Below are positions 8,801 through 16,418 of a stretch of 39,456 nucleotides of DNA, in pieces. Below the pieces are notes generated by a model. It was not told the origin of the DNA. It did no database searches and was given only the letters and a program-made list of their open reading frames with translations. Both the position numbers and the translations under genes were made by a program. The stretch's first letter is position 1; each line of letters opens with the position of its first letter. Where the stretch lies: positions 1 through 39,456 of the forward strand of contig CAZSWR010000025.1 of NCBI GenBank assembly GCA_964610885.1. The letters run 5' to 3'. The DNA comes from CAZSWR01 sp964610885 (lineage in GTDB: Bacteria > Bacteroidota > Ignavibacteria > Kapaibacteriales > UBA2268).

Positions 8801-8941
8801 AATCCCCCAACCACCTTTGCCAAAGGGGGCTAAAGAAAGCGATATGCAAAAAATTGATAATATTGGATATATGGCTTGGAGCGAACCCACGGGTCAACCC
8901 GTGGGAATCGTTGATATGCCACAGTGGGGCAAGCCCCACTG
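8801..8941 (+). repeat. Modular palindromic repeat A, three stem-loops
   Basis: Most of the 394-base gap between the propeller and receptor genes is repeat. Three stem-loops follow one another: CCCCC..AAGGGGG around 8803-8829; a perfect palindrome CCCACGGGTCAACCCGTGGG at 8886-8905; and CAGTGGGGCAAGCCCCACTG at 8922-8941. The part from 8801 to 8905 aligns in reverse orientation with 16006-16113, including GGGGGCTAAAGAAAG and the spacer up to the second palindrome. The remainder of the gap (8678-8800) holds nothing recognisable. Confidence 0.75.
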
Positions 8942-9020
8942 CTTCCTGAAAACAGCATGTTAAAACATTGAAACATTAGTATCGGAAGAGAAAAAAACGA
9001 GAATTGTAATACTAATACTG

Positions 9021-10916
9021 TTGGCCTTTGCTGCTCGGCAATCCATGGCTTCGCAAATCACAGAAGACTCCGTCGTGGTCCGCTCGAAGGGGCTGCAAGT
9101 GGTTGGCCAGAAATCCAACGACGCGGCCGCTCCGGCGTTCAAGGCTAAAACTGTGCTCTCTCGTAGCCAGATACGCAATTTCTCGGAGAATGATATTTCC
9201 AATGCTCTGCAAACGGCTCCCGGCGTCTATATCAAGAGCTATGGCGGATTGGGCGGGCTGAAGACCGTATCTGTCCGCGGTACCACTTCGCAGCAGACCT
9301 TAGTCATGATAGACGGAATGCGTATCAATTCGGCCCAGAGCGGAACGACAGACATCGGTTCGATCTCCCCGGCAATAACTGACCACATCGAAATTGCCCG
9401 CGGCGGGGCTTCCGCCGTCTTCGGAGGAAATGCAATTGGCGGGGCAATAAATATCCGCACATCCGAAATCTCTCAGAATGCACTCCGGTTCCGCACGTCT
9501 TTTGGTGCCTTCGGCGAAAGGACTCTGTCGGCAGAAATGGAAAGGAATTACGACGCTTCCGGCCTATTGGCATCGATCGATTACAGGCATTCCGACGGAG
9601 ACTATAGTTTCAATATCAATAATTTCGGCAATCGCGAGACTCGCCGCCGCGAAAACAGTGTTTACGACAATTATAACGCCTTCGTGAAGTATTCGACCAA
9701 CCTTTGGGGCGGGCGCTTCGGAGCGAACCTGCTCGCAGAAGTTAGCGATAGGGGAGTGCCCGGCGCGGTCGTGCAGGGCCACATCGAAAACACAACTGCC
9801 CGAATGCAAGACAAGGACATCACTTCGATCTCCAAATGGAACGGACGTTGGGGATTTGCCGACCTGGCCTTCGGATCTGTTCTGAAAATCAGCAATTCAT
9901 TATACAATTCCAAAGAGGGCTTCGGGCTTATGTCCGATTTCACGAACAGGCAAGCCCAGCTGCACAGCTCGGCCGCTTTTGCGTGGCGCGACGTGTTGAT
10001 TCGCTTGGTGGCCGAAGGCGAGTTTGCCGACCTGCGTGGGAATATGCTCCAGAAAACTGTTGGCGATTACGCCAAACGCAGCCTTTTCACTCCGGCAGCC
10101 GATTTGAAATATTCCATGCGCCTCGTCGCTGGCTTTTCGGCAACCGCCGAGTGTGGGGTTCGCCTGTCCGCCTATTCGGACAATTCGCCGGAATGGTCCC
10201 CGATGGCCGGGTTCGTCCTGACGCATTCGTCCATTCCTGCCGTGCTGCGAGCGGAATACTCGAGCAATTTCCGCCCGCCATCGTTCAACGAAATGTATTA
10301 CCTGAACTATGGCACGTCAGGGCTTCGCCCCGAAAGGTCCCGGACGTACAATCTTGGGCTGGCCAGCGAGCTGTTTCGCGGGATTGTTGCCGAGGTGGAC
10401 GTTTACAGAATCGACACGAAGGATCAGATCGTATCCGTGCAGAAATCAATTCTGCTGACGAGCGCTTTGAACTTGGACAATACGTTAACTCGGGGCATAG
10501 AAATCGCCGTGAGGGGCGCAATTATCGATTCGATTGCTGTGCTTTCGTTGTCGTACACACGTCAGGAAGCGCTCGACCAAAGCGACAGGTCCGAAACCTA
10601 CGGCCGGCAGTTGGTGTATTGCCCCGAAGAGATTGTAAGCGCAAGCATATCCGGCGCGTTTGGCCGGCTCTCGTACGGAGTGCAGGCTTTCCATGCCTCG
10701 CACAGATTCGCAACGCCCGACAATGATTACTACTCAATGCTGCCGGCGTATACCCTTGCGGACGCTTTCGTGGCGTGGAGCCAACGCATTTTGGGCGCGG
10801 CGCTGCAATTCAAATTTGAAATAAATAATATCTTTAACGAAAACTATAGCGTAATTTTGAATTATCCCATGCCGCTCCGCTCGTGGAGAATCGGCATAAG
10901 GGCTGATTTTGATTAA
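9021..10916 (+). CDS. btuB: TonB-dependent outer-membrane receptor, BtuB-like
   Basis: The roughly 630-residue protein begins with a plug domain: a possible TonB box EDSVVV, then SNALQTAPGVYIKSYGG, SVRGTTSQQTLVMIDGMRIN, IEIARGGASAVFGGNAIGGAINI. A beta-barrel follows, with FRPPSFNEMYY and a terminal strand RSWRIGIRADFD ending in an aromatic-acidic pair as in BtuB relatives. It lacks the N-terminal carboxypeptidase-regulatory domain of SusC-type receptors. The riboswitch operon points to cobalamin. The start is unclear: TTG at 9021 is the first standard start codon, yet codons upstream back to about 8997 read RIVILILLAFAA, which completes a signal peptide, and GGAAGAG lies at 8984-8990. The true start may be a rare ACG (8997) or ATT (9003), or the sequence may carry an error at one base. 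Confidence 0.9.
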   Translation: MAFAARQSMASQITEDSVVVRSKGLQVVGQKSNDAAAPAFKAKTVLSRSQIRNFSENDISNALQTAPGVYIKSYGGLGGLKTVSVRGTTSQQTLVMIDGMRINSAQSGTTDIGSISPAITDHIEIARGGASAVFGGNAIGGAINIRTSEISQNALRFRTSFGAFGERTLSAEMERNYDASGLLASIDYRHSDGDYSFNINNFGNRETRRRENSVYDNYNAFVKYSTNLWGGRFGANLLAEVSDRGVPGAVVQGHIENTTARMQDKDITSISKWNGRWGFADLAFGSVLKISNSLYNSKEGFGLMSDFTNRQAQLHSSAAFAWRDVLIRLVAEGEFADLRGNMLQKTVGDYAKRSLFTPAADLKYSMRLVAGFSATAECGVRLSAYSDNSPEWSPMAGFVLTHSSIPAVLRAEYSSNFRPPSFNEMYYLNYGTSGLRPERSRTYNLGLASELFRGIVAEVDVYRIDTKDQIVSVQKSILLTSALNLDNTLTRGIEIAVRGAIIDSIAVLSLSYTRQEALDQSDRSETYGRQLVYCPEEIVSASISGAFGRLSYGVQAFHASHRFATPDNDYYSMLPAYTLADAFVAWSQRILGAALQFKFEINNIFNENYSVILNYPMPLRSWRIGIRADFD

Positions 10917-10929
10917 TTAGGTGGGAAAA

Positions 10930-11868
10930 ATGAACAAGAGCTTAGGAAAAATATTATCAATCAAAGCATTGCCGTTGTTGCTTGTTGCGATTTGCACAAT
11001 GGCGTCGAACCTGGCGGCGCAACCAATCGGCGCCGATACAGTTGTTTATCATAGATTCGGCACGGGAGACCAGAAAACCGGCCAAGACCCTGAATACTTC
11101 CCTGCGAACGTCTTTGGCTACCCGGATACAATTGCCAGCGAATACGTGCCGGCCGTGCTGCCGGAATCCGTCTGCTCGCTCGGATTGGGCGGAGAAATCA
11201 TTATCGGTTTCAAGGATAAAAGAATTGTCGATGGGCCGGGCGTGGATTTCATAGTCTTCGAAAACGCTTTCTATTCAAAGCTTGCAAAAAGACTCTTTGC
11301 CGAACCGGCAGTCGTTTCCGTTAGCATGGACGGAGTGAACTTCTTCGAAATACCTTTCGACATAAACACTCTCGACGGATGCGCCGGGACGAGGCCAACT
11401 AAAAAACATAACGGATTGGATTGGGACACGAGCCTTTGCGGCGGCAACGGCTATGACCTGGCGGACTTCGGTGTCTCCGAGATTCGTTTCGTCAGGTTGG
11501 TCGATACGTCAGGGTACTTGCTGGCGCACCCCGAACACAAATACTACGATGCAACCATAACTGGGTTCGACCTCGACGCAATTGTCGGTTTGTATCCTCG
11601 AGAATTGGTTGAACTGACATCGGTAAATGAACCGAGAATTGATCAAATGGTTAAAATTAGCCAAAATGGTGATATTGCGACAATTGAGTGTAATGGATTC
11701 TCCGGCGCAAGTGCAAAAATATTCTCGGCAACATCGGAATTGGTATATTCGGCAAACTTCAATAATCGCATGGAGATACGCCTGTCCGAAATGCCGTCAG
11801 GGATGTATTTTGCCGTTGCCGAAGCCTTCGGCCAGAGGGTTGTGGCGAAGATTCTTGTAGCGCACTAA
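10930..11868 (+). CDS. T9SS-sorted 'cell surface protein' accessory to the cobalamin receptor
   Basis: The ATG at 10930 is preferred over the GTG at 10921 because the AGGTGGG at about 10919-10925 then serves as ribosome binding site. It begins four codons after the receptor stop, so the two are co-translated. Residues 1-32 are a signal peptide (hydrophobic core PLLLVAICTMA, cleavage after LAAQ). The core (residues 35-225) has the phrases SLGLGGEIIIGFKDKRIVDG, GVDFIVFENAF, EPAVVSVSMDGVNFFEIPFD, two cysteines (CAG, LCGG) and YDLADFGVSEIRFVRLVD. This pattern recurs in secreted proteins often called 'cell surface protein' in many phyla; I recall some next to cobalamin transport genes. The last 75 residues, ending SGMYFAVAEAFGQRVVAKILVAH, are a T9SS tail. 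It may bind cobalamin or a carrier in the manner of BtuH, but that is inference. Confidence 0.75.
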   Translation: MNKSLGKILSIKALPLLLVAICTMASNLAAQPIGADTVVYHRFGTGDQKTGQDPEYFPANVFGYPDTIASEYVPAVLPESVCSLGLGGEIIIGFKDKRIVDGPGVDFIVFENAFYSKLAKRLFAEPAVVSVSMDGVNFFEIPFDINTLDGCAGTRPTKKHNGLDWDTSLCGGNGYDLADFGVSEIRFVRLVDTSGYLLAHPEHKYYDATITGFDLDAIVGLYPRELVELTSVNEPRIDQMVKISQNGDIATIECNGFSGASAKIFSATSELVYSANFNNRMEIRLSEMPSGMYFAVAEAFGQRVVAKILVAH

Positions 11869-11937
11869 GGCTATTTGACGCCTAAATTTTGTTTGGCACA
11901 TACATTGCAACAGATGATTAGTATGTTGGATTGGAAA

Positions 11938-13395
11938 ATGTGCGAAACAGTGAAAAGAATAATACGAATCATAATAATACTTGCAATTTTGACGTGCTCG
12001 GCCGGATCTGCCATATCGCAGACCATAACGATGACCCGCTCGGACACGGACTCGCTCCGCAAAGGCTTCATTACGGCTGGATACATGTTTGGAGTGGATA
12101 TAAACGTGGACAGCATCAGGAATTGCAATCGTGTTATATTTGAATTGCGCTACACCCATCCCGAGCTGATCAAATTCTCCGCTTGGAGCGCGTTCTATAC
12201 GGACGAAGAGAAGTTCATGGTGGTCAATCCGCAATCTGAAATTACAGGCGGCTATGGCTCTGTCTATGTGGCCGTGATCATTGGCGAAAATCGATTGTCC
12301 AAGGGAGTGGACGACCCGCGAGCGATTCATTTGGACTTCGTGGTCTCGCAATCGGCAACGCACAATACAGCCATCACTTTCGACTTCCTGAAACCATTCG
12401 CCATTGTCGTGAAGGACAACATTGACTCCAACGTTACATTGGCTTCGGAAAACACAAACATGACTGTCCACGGATATGTGGACGTATGGCCCGGCGACGC
12501 GGACAACAGCGGCATGGTAACGAACGACGACTTCACACAGATCGTCAAACTACTTGGCTACGGCTACGATACAAAAAAGACAAAATGCTTCAAACGCCGC
12601 TCGGCGAGTTCACTTTGGAAGGCGCAGCCCGTGCTCGCATGGGACAGCATCGTGGCCTCCCATGCCGATACAGACGGAAATGGATACATCACCGTGGACG
12701 ATTGCCTAATCGTATTTTTAAATTTCAAAAAAACAAAAACTGCTAAAATACAAGCAGTTCCTGCTGGGAATTTCCCACCGAGCGAATCGCGCTCTCCGAT
12801 TAGCCGGAGCAGTGCAATTAAAAGGATTCCTGTTTATATCGATGCCGAGAGGTCATACATTGCCGTGGCCGGATCCATCGCAATGGCCGATACGAACGTG
12901 AGGATTCTCGGATTGGAACGCGGCGGCCAACTTGCTTCGGGCGATTTATTCTTCAAAATTGCCGACAGCGGGCAATCTGTTGATTTCACTTTGGGCACGG
13001 CCGAAAAGGACCAATTCATCGATCGGCATGGCGAGCAACTCTTCATCGTATGCGAAGCCGGTTCGGACAATTCTTCGTTTGCCGCTGATATGAAAGCCAT
13101 CTCGCCGGATGGGAATATTTTCGCAATTTCCGCCTTCACCCCCGCGGCCGATACCGAAACCACGAAAAATGTGTTCTCATTGCAAAGTATAGGAGACAAT
13201 ACAATTATTAGATGCAAAACTGAGCAATCCATTTCGGCAACGCTGTACAACAGTTTGGGCGAGCGGCTCGGTGCGTTTCCTAACATCTTTGGCGAAATAA
13301 TAATCGATACTGCTCCACTGGCTTCGGGAGCATATTTCGTGGAATGCAGCACGCGCGACGTGAAAGAAATGCTTCAATTCTCAGTTATTCGATAG
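11938..13395 (+). CDS. Cohesin/dockerin-like secreted protein with T9SS tail, last gene of the cobalamin operon
   Basis: The frame is open from 11875, but the ATG at 11938 yields a clear signal peptide (KRIIRIIIILAILTCSAGSAISQ region) and is chosen; GTG at 11950 is an alternative. After an N-terminal beta-rich module (about residues 30-180) with cohesin-like character (VIFELRYTHPELIKFS, then AIHLDFVV) comes a dockerin-like pair of calcium-binding loops, GDADNSGMVTNDDF and ADTDGNGYITVDDC, separated by about 50 residues. That insert is longer and more basic (KKTKCFKRRS) than in standard dockerins. A second beta-rich module and a T9SS tail (ASGAYFVECSTRD ... LQFSVIR) end the 485-residue protein. 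It follows the preceding gene by 69 bases with no terminator and is probably in the same transcript. Its ligand is unknown. Confidence 0.7.
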   Translation: MCETVKRIIRIIIILAILTCSAGSAISQTITMTRSDTDSLRKGFITAGYMFGVDINVDSIRNCNRVIFELRYTHPELIKFSAWSAFYTDEEKFMVVNPQSEITGGYGSVYVAVIIGENRLSKGVDDPRAIHLDFVVSQSATHNTAITFDFLKPFAIVVKDNIDSNVTLASENTNMTVHGYVDVWPGDADNSGMVTNDDFTQIVKLLGYGYDTKKTKCFKRRSASSLWKAQPVLAWDSIVASHADTDGNGYITVDDCLIVFLNFKKTKTAKIQAVPAGNFPPSESRSPISRSSAIKRIPVYIDAERSYIAVAGSIAMADTNVRILGLERGGQLASGDLFFKIADSGQSVDFTLGTAEKDQFIDRHGEQLFIVCEAGSDNSSFAADMKAISPDGNIFAISAFTPAADTETTKNVFSLQSIGDNTIIRCKTEQSISATLYNSLGERLGAFPNIFGEIIIDTAPLASGAYFVECSTRDVKEMLQFSVIR

Positions 13396-13429
13396 GGTAG
13401 GGGCACGGAAACTCGTGCCCAAACTATCG
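13390..13429. repeat. Palindrome between convergent genes, REP-like
   Basis: An outer arm CGATAG (13390-13395) with CTATCG (13424-13429) encloses a GGGCACG (13401-13407) and CGTGCCC (13414-13420) stem. The motif GGTAGGGGC..C resembles the hairpin at 17520-17545. It overlaps the stop codon of the cobalamin-operon distal gene and lies between convergent genes. There is no T run on either side, so it may be a weak bidirectional terminator or simply a REP-type repeat. Confidence 0.5.
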
Positions 13430-13461
13430 CCAATCAAATCAAAAACTGTTCGCTAAACCCC

Positions 13462-14559
13462 TTATCCCTTCCTTGCGCGGCCGTATGCGTCGGCCATTAT
13501 CAATGCTTCGGCCACCATCGACGGAGTTACCGCTCCTGCCTCGTGGTGGATGCTTTCCTGTGGCGCGCACGATTTCTCGGCCACCGTCCAAAGGTCTTCT
13601 TTGGTTGGATTCTCGATCCCGATGCCGGCAAGCGTTGTGGGCAGCCAAATAGATTCGCAGAACGAATAAACCTCGTCCAATTCTTCGGGGTCGGCATCAG
13701 TCATGTGCAGTTGTGTCAGTACGCCGAAGGCGACTTTTTCGCCGTGGTAGAACGAATGGGTTGCGCCCAGTGCGCTCAATCCGTTGTGAACCGAGTGCGC
13801 GGCCGCCAAGCCCGAGCTTTCGAATCCGATGCCGCTGAGCAGTGTGTTGGCCTCGACCACTCTCTCGAGGGCGGGCGTTACTGCTCGATTGCGGCAGGCG
13901 ATTGCGGCGGCTTCGCCATAATTGATAATTGTTTCGTAGCAGAGCTTGGCAAGGTTCAGAGCGGATATAGTGCTGTATCCGCCGCATTCGTTCATCGAGC
14001 GGGCGCGCTGGCAATCCCTGGCCTCGAACCAAGTGGCGAGCGCGTCGCCCATGCCGGCGATTAGGAATCGCACCGGAGCCTCGGCAACAATCCGAGAATC
14101 GACCAAGACGGCCTGTGGATTGGACTTCATATAGTAAACCGATTCAAACACGCTATTTCGGTCGTATATAACGGCGCATCCGCTGCACGGTGCGTCCGTG
14201 GAGGCGATCGTGGGGAACACGATTACCGGCAGTCCGGCGCGGTCGGCTGCGATTTTTGCCGTATCGATGGCCTTTCCGCCGCCCATTCCGACGACGACGT
14301 CCGCTTGGGCTGCCCGCATCAGATCAGCGACGCGCCCCAGCTCCTGCTCGCAGCATTCGCCGCCGAATTCGGCGACGCTTGCCGAGCCGTTAGCGAAGTC
14401 AGGCAGTTTGTCGGCCAGCACTTTTCGGGCAGTGCGCGAAGCAATTACGAATGCTTTCCGGCCAAATCGAGAGGCCAGTTCAGGCAATTGTTGGATTGCA
14501 TTTTCGCCCTGGATGTACTTTCCTGGGAATGCAGCTACGAAGTATTTTTGCATATTCAT
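13462..14559 (-). CDS. gldA: Glycerol dehydrogenase-type iron/zinc-containing alcohol dehydrogenase
   Basis: This 365-residue protein has the full length of GldA. It carries the NAD-binding GMGGGKAIDTAK at residues 91-102 and PTIASTDAPCSG at 116-127. The metal ligands expected for the family are an aspartate in GMGDALATW (D172) and histidines in AAHSVHNGL (H255) and FYHGEKVAFG (H272). GldA oxidises glycerol to dihydroxyacetone with NAD+; relatives use other small polyols or reduce hydroxyacetone-type substrates, so the physiological substrate is not certain. It begins 16 bases after the stop codon of the membrane glycosyltransferase gene and is probably co-transcribed with it. A link between the two functions is not obvious. 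The start is the ATG at 14559; an in-frame ATG two codons later (MQKYF) is equally possible. Confidence 0.88.
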   Translation of the reverse strand: MNMQKYFVAAFPGKYIQGENAIQQLPELASRFGRKAFVIASRTARKVLADKLPDFANGSASVAEFGGECCEQELGRVADLMRAAQADVVVGMGGGKAIDTAKIAADRAGLPVIVFPTIASTDAPCSGCAVIYDRNSVFESVYYMKSNPQAVLVDSRIVAEAPVRFLIAGMGDALATWFEARDCQRARSMNECGGYSTISALNLAKLCYETIINYGEAAAIACRNRAVTPALERVVEANTLLSGIGFESSGLAAAHSVHNGLSALGATHSFYHGEKVAFGVLTQLHMTDADPEELDEVYSFCESIWLPTTLAGIGIENPTKEDLWTVAEKSCAPQESIHHEAGAVTPSMVAEALIMADAYGRARKG

Positions 14560-14575
14560 TTATTATTCCATATCG

Positions 14576-15922
14576 TTATGAATTTGAACTGTCTTGGATG
14601 GCCGGCGAACCAGAAGTCCTACGCCAGCGGTCGATTAGCATAGAATACCCAATACCGGCGACCGGAATTGCTGTGTTGATTATATAAACTTGGAATCGCG
14701 GTTCCAAATTCACCGAGGCAATCAGTAGGGTATAGTAAACGAAGAAACTCGCCACCACGGGCGCATACGCCGGAAAGGGCGCTTGCTTCCTGCTCCGAAG
14801 GCTCAGGGCGAGCCACAGGGCGAATCCGATCGATACGACAAGCGTCATTGCCTTGTAGAGCAATGAATCGCCTTTCTTTGCGTACGGGTCTATCGTCCAA
14901 AGGAATGCGGCCCTTTTTGTTGCGATATAAAGCGATTTCAAAGGATTGGCTTTGATGAACGTAAGGGCTTCCTCTTTGAATATGCTGTCCTTGGCAATCT
15001 CGAAATGCGAATCGTACGGAATTGAATCCAACCGAGCGGAGAGGTATTTGAAATCGTCCATTCCCACCCAAATTCTGCTCTTGTCCACTCCGTAGAATCC
15101 GCCGGTCGCTTTGTCGTTGAAGCCACGCCAAACCTCGTACCACGGGTGGGACACCACGGGCACAAAAGTATTGAAAATCCTATAATTCCGAATTGTCCAC
15201 GGCGCCACCACCACTAAGCCGATCGCCAGCCCAATCGCGGCAGACCTGAGCGAGTTCGGTGTTTGCTTTTTGAGCCGCTTGGCAAGCGAAAGGCCAATCA
15301 GAACAAGAAATCCAACGACGAAATATGCCAAAAACTCGCTTCGGACAAGCGTCATTAGACCGCACAGGAAGCCGAGCAATGCGAAATGCTTTGTTCGTTG
15401 GCTTCGGAGGCTCGCCACCGCAGCGAACAGAATTGCGATAGCCAAGAAATGGTAAAAAACCGAGCCGGTGAAGGTCGTGATCGAATACGCCGCAGGTAGG
15501 AATACCGCGCCAATAGCTGCTGCGATAAGGGCAGACCGAGCCGTGTGAACGTACGAAACGAAGCGCCAGATCAGGTAAACAGTGGCCGTACCGACTATCG
15601 AATGGAAAACCATCATCAAAACGAAAGCAAGAGTGCAGTCCCTAAAAACCGATAGAAACAGGTAGATGACAAATGGACTGAGCGGCGGCAGCACTGCGCA
15701 GCCGTATTGGCGGGGTTCCTGCTGCTGGGCGATTCGCTCAGGGGCGAGCGGATAGTACTGCTCGTGCATGGTGAATCCGTTCCCGGCCAACATATTCCTG
15801 GCGATCATGCCGTGTTCGTACATCTCAGGGCGGCCAATATCCGGTACAAGTGCAATAAAACCAATCCTGAGCGCGAAAGCCATCAGAAGGATGATATATA
15901 ATTTTTGTTTTGTGCTTTTCAT
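14576..15922 (-). CDS. Polytopic membrane glycosyltransferase of the GT39/ArnT (GT-C) type
   Basis: The 448-residue protein has about 10-11 hydrophobic membrane segments, for example LYIILLMAFALRIGFIAL, FVIYLFLSVF, ALIAAAIGAVFLPAAYS and AYFVVGFLVLIGLSL. After the first segment comes a long periplasmic loop with PDIGRPEMYEHGMIARNM, where the acidic residues resemble the catalytic loop of GT-C enzymes that use lipid-linked sugars. A later soluble loop (WYEVWRGFNDKATGGFYGVD) matches the pattern of PMT/ArnT relatives. It probably transfers a sugar from an undecaprenyl carrier to a lipid, glycan or protein in the periplasm; donor and acceptor are unknown. It is upstream of gldA with a 16-base gap. 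The gene begins at an ATG at 15922 followed by KSTKQK, giving an inside-positive N-terminus. Confidence 0.8.
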   Translation of the reverse strand: MKSTKQKLYIILLMAFALRIGFIALVPDIGRPEMYEHGMIARNMLAGNGFTMHEQYYPLAPERIAQQQEPRQYGCAVLPPLSPFVIYLFLSVFRDCTLAFVLMMVFHSIVGTATVYLIWRFVSYVHTARSALIAAAIGAVFLPAAYSITTFTGSVFYHFLAIAILFAAVASLRSQRTKHFALLGFLCGLMTLVRSEFLAYFVVGFLVLIGLSLAKRLKKQTPNSLRSAAIGLAIGLVVVAPWTIRNYRIFNTFVPVVSHPWYEVWRGFNDKATGGFYGVDKSRIWVGMDDFKYLSARLDSIPYDSHFEIAKDSIFKEEALTFIKANPLKSLYIATKRAAFLWTIDPYAKKGDSLLYKAMTLVVSIGFALWLALSLRSRKQAPFPAYAPVVASFFVYYTLLIASVNLEPRFQVYIINTAIPVAGIGYSMLIDRWRRTSGSPAIQDSSNS

Positions 15923-16005
15923 GTTTCTATTTAAAATAATACGATTCGGTATCTATTGTTCTACTTCAGAGTGTTATGAGTCTGTTGAAAAAGTAACTCT
16001 GTGCC

Positions 16006-16167
16006 ATCCTACGGGTTAACCCGTAGGTTCGACCCAAGTCATATCTTCAATATAATCAATGTATTAGCAAAAATCCTTTCTTTAGCCCCCTTTGAAATAG
16101 TGAGTTGGGGGAATTCACTATATTTCAATGGCTTACCGCAATGTTTGCAGTGGGTTGTAACCCATTG
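16006..16167. repeat. Modular palindromic repeat A', inverted relative to repeat A
   Basis: The 496-base gap between 15922 and 16419 is mostly repeat. A perfect palindrome CCTACGGGTTAACCCGTAGG lies at 16008-16027. A spacer and the TTTAGCCCCCTTTG..GTTGGGGGAATTC hairpin (about 16081-16113) follow, together the reverse complement of the 8801-8905 block. A third, imperfect palindrome, CAGTGGGTTGTAACCCATTG, sits at 16148-16167 and matches in type the 8922-8941 palindrome, but on the opposite side of the block. The modules are therefore shuffled between copies. Nothing else is recognisable in the gap apart from the terminator at 16297-16334. Confidence 0.75.
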
Positions 16168-16296
16168 TTGCCAATCATGTACTTTATCATCAGCCGCTTA
16201 TGCCTTTGCAAAATCAATATTCTGAACAAAGATCAACTTATTTCCTCCAGAGCAAGCCATTTCTTTGTGCATGCCGATGAAGATTGCCCGGAGACA

Positions 16297-16334
16297 ATAA
16301 AAAAAACTCTTCCAATTTAATCAAAAGGAAGAGT
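16297..16334 (-). terminator. Rho-independent terminator of the 300-residue T9SS protein gene
   Basis: Read on the minus strand, ACTCTTCC pairs with GGAAGAGT (8 base pairs, 13-base loop) and is followed by nine T. It lies 85 bases beyond the stop codon at 16419. The same stem sequence serves as terminator of dnaJ at 18223-18256, so it is either a duplicated terminator or a preferred sequence. Confidence 0.85.
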
Positions 16335-16418
16335 ATATTCAAGTTTTTCCTATGTAATATTTTCAGCTTATTTCAAAGATGAAAAAGAACAATTTATTCT
16401 TGAGTATTTTTGGAGCCA

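Noticed and set aside
9836..10726. 296-codon open frame inside the TonB-dependent receptor gene in another frame
   Set aside because: The product is Arg-rich and without motifs, and the receptor frame shows clear plug and barrel sequence throughout.
11938..13395. Cellulosome component
   Set aside because: Dockerin-like loops are present, but there is no glycoside hydrolase or scaffoldin in the window and the operon is under cobalamin control.
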